Below, in pieces: positions 58,710-64,000 of a stretch of DNA of 64,000 nucleotides (position 1 is its first letter; every line of letters begins with the position of its first letter). The translations under genes and the position numbers were made by a program. The stretch is from NCBI GenBank assembly GCA_947685225.1, contig CANTUV010000031.1, positions 70,847,001 to 70,911,000 of the forward strand, in the 5' to 3' direction. Source of the stretch: Garcia nutans. Taxonomy: Eukaryota; Streptophyta; Magnoliopsida; Malpighiales; Euphorbiaceae. The notes beneath the pieces were generated by a model. That model had not been told where the DNA came from, did not search any database, and worked only from the letters and a program-made list of their open reading frames with translations.

Positions 58710-59198
58710 CATTTGATAAGAGAAAATTGATCTGGTTTATTGAATTTTATCCAAATAATTTTTTCAGTAGTAGAGTTAATAACTTTGTGCATCAACTTGA
58801 CTATTATATCATGAATATGTGCTCAAATAATAAATTTCTAATATTATGAGCAAGCTCTCTAAGAAATTGATTCAATTAAAGAAATGTCATATTTATTCAT
58901 TAGTATATTTACTAGAGAAATTAGTTTTGACCTTACTTGTCGCAACAACATTGTCAAATGAGTTTTAACAATGAAATTCATTAAGAATTCATTACATAGA
59001 GATGAGTTGATGAATGATAATTTAGTTACTTATCTTAAGAAAGTCATAATAAATTTCATTAATATTAAATATATTATAAAAAAAATTTAAATATAATAAC
59101 TTTGAAATATATTATCATAATAAAAATAATTATTATAATTTTTCACATATTTTAAACATTAAATAAATATTATTAATTTTATTATTATAAACCTTTTT
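58710..59198. other. A+T-rich spacer, nothing recognised
   Basis: Ordinary A+T-rich intergenic sequence without a supported feature. Confidence 0.5.
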
Positions 59199-60060
59199 TT
59201 TAATTAGAATAAAGATAGATATATTAAAAGAACATCATATTACAAAAAGTCTTTATCATGGGAGGAGGACCACGAAGAGGGATAACAGAAAAGTAGAACA
59301 TAAAGAAGCTTATCAATTAAAATCCTGTTGCTAGCACTGACTTGGGTGATCCTTCTCAAGACGAGCCGTAGGCCAAATAAGGAAGAGAATCGGCCATATG
59401 AGAAATTTTAGCACAACAACCTGATGATAACTAGGAACAAAACTAATATGCAACAAGCCAAAGACTAAAATAGTCTTACTCGAGAGCCGTAGATAGAAAC
59501 CCTTATAAGACTCTTATGGAAAGTTTGACGGTATACTTCATAATCCTTACTGAAAAAGGGAATCTAACAATACTCAAACCACTTATATAGTACCAATCCA
59601 ATACTTTGATCTGGACAACCATGGGGGTTGCCATAAACAAATAGAGCAAAGAAAATATGAGAAGTGAAAGCATCCAAAGTTTAAGTAAACATGCACAGAG
59701 AGTAGATAGAGGTTGTAAAGCTTATTACAAAAAATAAGATAATCCACGGGGTTGTGAGGATAGCTACTCTTAACCAATCTTTGAAACTTCATCAAGCAGA
59801 GCTCCTCTCCAACCTTCAACACAGACCAGCAAAACTTAGCTCTCATGAGCTCAAAACCACTAAACATCAAGGTGATGGAATAAAAACCATTACATCCCCT
59901 CAAGGTTTTGGCTTGCTCCCAACCATAATCGAAACTAAGAATTATAAACACCATAAACATAATAAACACCATGAAGATGAAGAAGAGATGAACAAAATAG
60001 TTTAGATATAAAAAATCTATACCCCGAACTCCCCATTTACTAGGGAAACTAATTAAAAAA
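59199..60060 (-). mobile_element. Possible minus-strand retroposon fragment with terminal A-tract
   Basis: A T-run at 59199-59206 would be the A-tail of a minus-strand insert, followed by sequence less A+T-rich than its flanks up to ~60060. The minus-strand open frame 59972-59583 shows no recognised domain, so this could be the 3' UTR end of a LINE or a chimeric retroposon. No flanking duplication was found. Assignment is tentative. Confidence 0.3.
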
Positions 60061-60702
60061 TAAGGAAAAAAGATTATATAAGGCTGTCGATAGTCAAACT
60101 ACTGTCAGCATTTCTAGATCTAAAATTGTAAATCCACGAAAGGTGGCGGTTGCAATCTTATCATTTTAAGTTGATGAAGGGTATGTTAGTATGTTAATAA
60201 TTTATCCATCTTTTATTTTTTTTTATTTTTCTCATTTATTCTCTAAATTAATGAAAAAAGATTTTAATAAATTTGAAAGAGAATTTATTTTTATCTCTCA
60301 ATTTTTTTTATTACTGTCATAAAAAATATTGGAGAAAATTACATTTCTATTTCATCCTTTCTCATCCATTCTCTCCAAAACAAACAAAAGCAGAGAGCTG
60401 TTCAAAAAAAAAAAAAAGCGCTAAGAGATAAGTCAATCCTTATTCTTGTAAACCTTGACTTAAAAAAAATGCGTTAGACATGCCCCTGCTAAAACGAAAT
60501 TTAAACTATTCCAAAGGCAATGAATGCACGTGACCTCTAAATTAGCCACGGCCCACCGAATGTAAGTAGTGGAGCAATACACGTGACCAATATCTTGAAT
60601 CCGCTTCAGAAAACAACGTGGCACCATTCACATCCATTGTGTTTTTGGTTTCTGTGCTTTTTCTGATTCTCTGTTTCTCTCTGCTTCCTCAGAAGACCAA
60701 CA
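60061..60702 (+). promoter_or_regulatory. Promoter and 5' UTR region of the HCF244-like gene, two G-boxes
   Basis: Two identical CACGTGAC elements lie at 60527 and 60580, 53 bases apart and 176 and 123 bases before the ATG. G-boxes of this form bind bZIP and bHLH factors such as HY5 and PIFs, fitting a light-regulated chloroplast gene. A pyrimidine-rich leader (60640-60690) precedes the ATG. Occupancy is inference. Confidence 0.55.
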
Positions 60703-63700
60703 ATGGCATGGAGGCTTCCGACTCAGCTAGCAACAACTGGCAAATTCCACCACCACCGCCACCACTCTCACCACCGTGAAATTGCCGCATTTTCTAGCAA
60801 CACCTCACTGTCATGGCAGCGCAATTTAGTATCGGAGTGTCACGATCCAACTGAAAAGCCGTGACCGGCGTATAGCTATACCTAAGCACAACATTACAAG
60901 CCTGAATACTTACTAATTAACACAATACATAATCCTTTTCTAAGTTTAATACACTCAAATTCATGTTCAAATGTTCTAGTTATAATACAAGATATCTAAA
61001 TAATTCACTCTTGAATGCAATCACAAACGAAAGGAAATATTCCACTCTTATTACAAACAAAGGGTTCGGACTCGGTCCGCCTATATTTTATTTCAGAAAT
61101 TTCTATTTAGAAACGGAATAATATCTAACCAAGATTGATGACAAGAAATTCAAAGGAACGACTGCGGAGAAATACGACGTATGCTAACAGACGCTCTGAA
61201 CCTGCAAAATCCGTCTATAGGGGTGTGAGCGTTATATAGACGCCCAGTAAGAGGCAGAGAAACTTTTCTATAACAATAAACAATATATATAACAAGAACT
61301 TCAATCACAATCAATTCATACAAAATGGTGTGTCGGGGTCTACCAATATCATAATACCTCCTCCTTCAATCAATATCAATGTACAATCGGGCTTATAGCT
61401 CTAATGAGCAATCAGGCTTATAGCCTCAATGAGCAATCAATAGCAATAGTCAATGAACAATCTCAATCAATAACCTCCGTCCCCATATGACACACCATCA
61501 CACAACACAAAGATTTTCAAGTTCATTTAATACATTAATAAATCAAATACATATGTTTCTCTGTCTTCTATTCACATGCAAAGCTTGGGTAGAAAGAATA
61601 GTCTAGCAAAATTGAAAGGAATAAATATATATTGAGAAGGGCTATAATATATATATAGTATTTGGTTAGCAAGTAGCACATCACAAGTAATCACATACAC
61701 CCATGAAACTTACCTGGTTTGCAAAGAAAAACTAGACACCCTCACCGACCAACTAATTTTGAGCACCGATTTGGTTATCGCCTAAGAAAATGTTTACATG
61801 GCCCAATAATCAATATCACTAATATATCTAACATGATGAATGCCATGCATGTCGTGAATGACGAAACATCAAACATATAGTCAAATAATGAAAAATACCT
61901 CTAGTACATATTTCTAAGTAATTTCATCTCAGCGATTATTAGAGCATCTAAATTAAATTAAAGATACAATCTGACCTGTAATCCATCAATTTACAAAAAA
62001 ATAAATTTTATATTGAGCCAAATCGGCTCAAACCAAGACTATAGTTTAAACTTGACAATTAAACCTATTCTAACTTAAATTTCAAAAGTCCATTAAATAA
62101 ACCAAGGTTCTAACTTTCAGAATATCAAAATTTACTTATTTAATCCAAACATTAAACATTTTTGCATAAAACTCCTCTCGAAATCCTAAAATCATATTTT
62201 CAACTAAAACTAATAAAGTTTACTAAAATAGTGATTAATTTCAAAAATTCACAGAAAATAATTTTAACACTTAAAAATTTTGGAAAAATTCCAGAAGGTC
62301 ATCCAATATACAAATGCATGCTGTGCAAAATTTCATAGCAATCGGAATTGGTTTAGTCCCTCAAAAATACTTTGTGATATTCTAATTTCAGCTTGGAACC
62401 CAACAGACATTTTGCCAAAAACACACCAATTCCGTCCCCTTACAGTTACAGTAAAAATTCCCAATTATTTTTTCCATACAAATAACTCCAGCATAAAGAA
62501 CATATAAAAATTTCAGAATTTTTTGTAAACATATATGTCCCTCAAATTAATTTTATAAACAGCTTTATACAACCAGTTACCATACTGGTAGCAGTTGAGA
62601 AATAAATTTATTTCGAAACACAAACATTTGAACCAGACTTCAAAATATTTTTTATAAACACCTAACATCATATCCTAAAACATATCAAAAATTCAGACCT
62701 AGATCAATTACCAATGATTTTTAAAAATTCGACAGAACTACTAGAATATCAGTAATCACAAGCAGTAATAAATTTTCACTTTATTAATGAATTAAAAATA
62801 TAAATCAAACATGAAAATTCCAAAATAAATTTCTAGATCAAGTTTAACATCCTTAGAATATATCTAAATCAAATTTAGTTACAAATCATAAACCTATTTT
62901 CATGTATCTTAAATTCAAACTTAATAACACCAATAACACTCTTAAACAATTTAATCTATTTAAATTCATTAAAAATCAAAATTAACCTTAAAATTTTATT
63001 TTTAAACATCCTATATGTTATACTAACACCAAATAACAGAAATTATGCTATGAAGTTGGAAGAAATTAAAAGAAATTGAAGAAAACCTCAAAATCTCAAA
63101 ACTGGCAGAATTTGAGAAGCCCAAACGACAGGCCTCATACCACGTTGCCCCGCCGAACGACTCGTGTGGCACGCTCGACGACACGCCCTCCAGCCCGCAG
63201 CTCCGCTCCGAACGACACGTTCTGCACGCCGAACGACACCAGCTTCTGCACTCCCTCTGACCAAACGACACTACTCTGATTTTTGACCCAAAATTTTATT
63301 TTTTCTTCCTCTTTTCTCTTTCTAACGGCACAAGGCTCCTAGGCATCTGATTGGGTGCCCTAACACCCATATTTATAGTAATTTGGGTGATAAATTACCA
63401 ATATACCCTTAATTTAATTTAATTTAATTTATTTATTAATTAATTATTAATTACTCGAAAAAAATACTTAAAATAAAATCCAAGCAATATTATAGTCAAA
63501 ACGACCGTAATGACGTCGTGGTCATGAAAATGGCAATATAAATTTCAAAATCGATCTCGAAAATTTTTTGACCACCGAAACGACCAAAATATTTTCAAAG
63601 CTAAAAATATAATATTATACTTAAAACGATCATCTCGTCAATCCCAATATAAAAATAAGTATCAAACGACTTAAAATGCCCTTAAATATATAAAGAATGT

Positions 63701-64000
63701 AACTTGTCTCTAAATTTCCTAAAAGTTTCACACGGAGCCTTTCGTTTCTCTCTCAGCTTCATATCTCTCTAGATTCACAGTTGCTCAAACATTCTCAGTA
63801 ACTCATAAAACTGGTTTTATTTAATTTTTTTGTTATTTTAATTTTAAATTGGAAGGGAAACTTAATGTCCGGTTGACGGTGACTGCGAGCTCGGCAGAGG
63901 GAAGAGTTCCAGCCGGTGCAGTGAATCTTGCTCCGGGAACTCCAGTAAGGCCGACGAGTATACTGGTGGTCGGAGCTACTGGAACTCTTGGCAGGCAAAT
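60703..64000 (+). pseudogene. HCF244: HCF244-like chloroplast gene, 5' end, exon 1 split by a solo LTR; continues past window
   Basis: HCF244 is a chloroplast short-chain-dehydrogenase-like protein (cyanobacterial Ycf39 relative). With OHP1/OHP2 it is needed for psbA translation and D1/photosystem II assembly. 60703-60837 encodes a transit-peptide-like start (MAWRLPTQLATTGKF, His- and Ser-rich). The same frame resumes after the LTR at 63738 (PFVSLSASYLSRF). 63856-64000 gives AVNLAPGTPVRPTS and ILVVGATGTLGRQ, the Rossmann GxxGxxG motif and the best family signature. The solo LTR (60838-63732) adds an early stop 9 codons into it. Between 63814 and 63855 is a 42-base A+T-rich stretch with an in-frame TAA, bounded by GT and AG; it may be a very short intron or further damage. 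Whether the allele is expressed is unknown. Confidence 0.75.
60838..63732 (-). mobile_element. Solo LTR (2895 bp) of a Tekay/Del-type gypsy element inside a coding exon
   Basis: On the + strand it begins TGTCACGATCCAACTG and ends AAGTTTCACA; the 5-bp flanks cggag (60833-60837 and 63733-63737) are identical. The minus-strand reading (TGTGAAAC ... GGATCGTGACA) fits its transcription direction, with a TATAAAT box at 63371-63377 about 355 bases from the LTR start. No internal region, PBS or second LTR is present, so the element was reduced by LTR-LTR recombination. It contains short aatgagcaatcaggcttatag-type repeats (61390-61470) and a G+C-rich patch with repeated acgacac words (63125-63270). 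Confidence 0.92.

Noticed and set aside
60831..63760. Removal of the solo LTR as an intron
   Set aside because: The candidate donor at 60829 (TTA|GTATCG) and the strong acceptor ending at 63756 would join out of frame, giving a stop soon after.

Overview
This window is nuclear DNA of a flowering plant, very probably a eudicot. It is strongly A+T-rich and dominated by nested transposable elements. There are two host genes, both with plant-style GT-AG introns or chloroplast-targeted products: a complete ten-exon O-fucosyltransferase-family gene (30434-35222, + strand) and the 5' end of a chloroplast HCF244-type gene (60703 to the right edge, + strand). I cannot name the species. No bacterial, CRISPR, tRNA or rRNA features were seen.

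Layout. 1-12470: a Ty3/gypsy Tat-lineage retrotransposon on the minus strand. Reading right to left it has a 5' LTR (10110-12470), a tRNA-Arg-type PBS (10091-10108), gag, protease, RT/RNase H, a second (archaeal-type) RNase H and integrase. Downstream of integrase, on the opposite strand, lie two decayed intron-containing antisense reading frames (1-581 and 1006-2337); the second is a DUF7745/plant-mobile-domain-like protein. This Tat copy sits inside an older, related LTR (12471-13679), and a third related solo LTR lies at 14587-16343. 17380-18000 is a more G+C-rich island that resembles organellar DNA. 20435-28339 is an Athila-type element on the minus strand with both LTRs and a 5-bp duplication, but only gag and protease. 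The O-fucosyltransferase gene follows.

37990-40700 is a decayed Ty1/copia element with a 194-bp LTR; its gag zinc knuckle is split by a 187-bp hAT-type MITE with a perfect 8-bp duplication. 40700-46577 is made of TCGGTAA/TTACCGA-type repeats (CACTA-like) and includes about 16 tandem copies of a ~235-bp unit. 46577-57946 is the 3' part of a Tekay/Del-type chromovirus with a long 3' LTR, and a nearly full-length plant L1-type LINE (50357-55791, perfect 16-bp target duplication) is inserted in that LTR. 57952-58709 is a GGGCC-rich, probably non-autonomous hAT element. 60838-63732 is a solo LTR flanked by CGGAG duplications and inserted directly into the first coding exon of the HCF244-like gene.

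Most notable: the antisense DUF7745 frames with their own introns, a TATA box and repeated hairpin motifs beside a Tat element; the solo LTR splitting the transit-peptide region of a photosystem II assembly gene; the CACTA-derived tandem array joining two unrelated retrotransposon fragments; and several insertions whose duplications can be read exactly. All element coding regions carry stops or frameshifts. The O-fucosyltransferase model is intact in phase across all ten exons.
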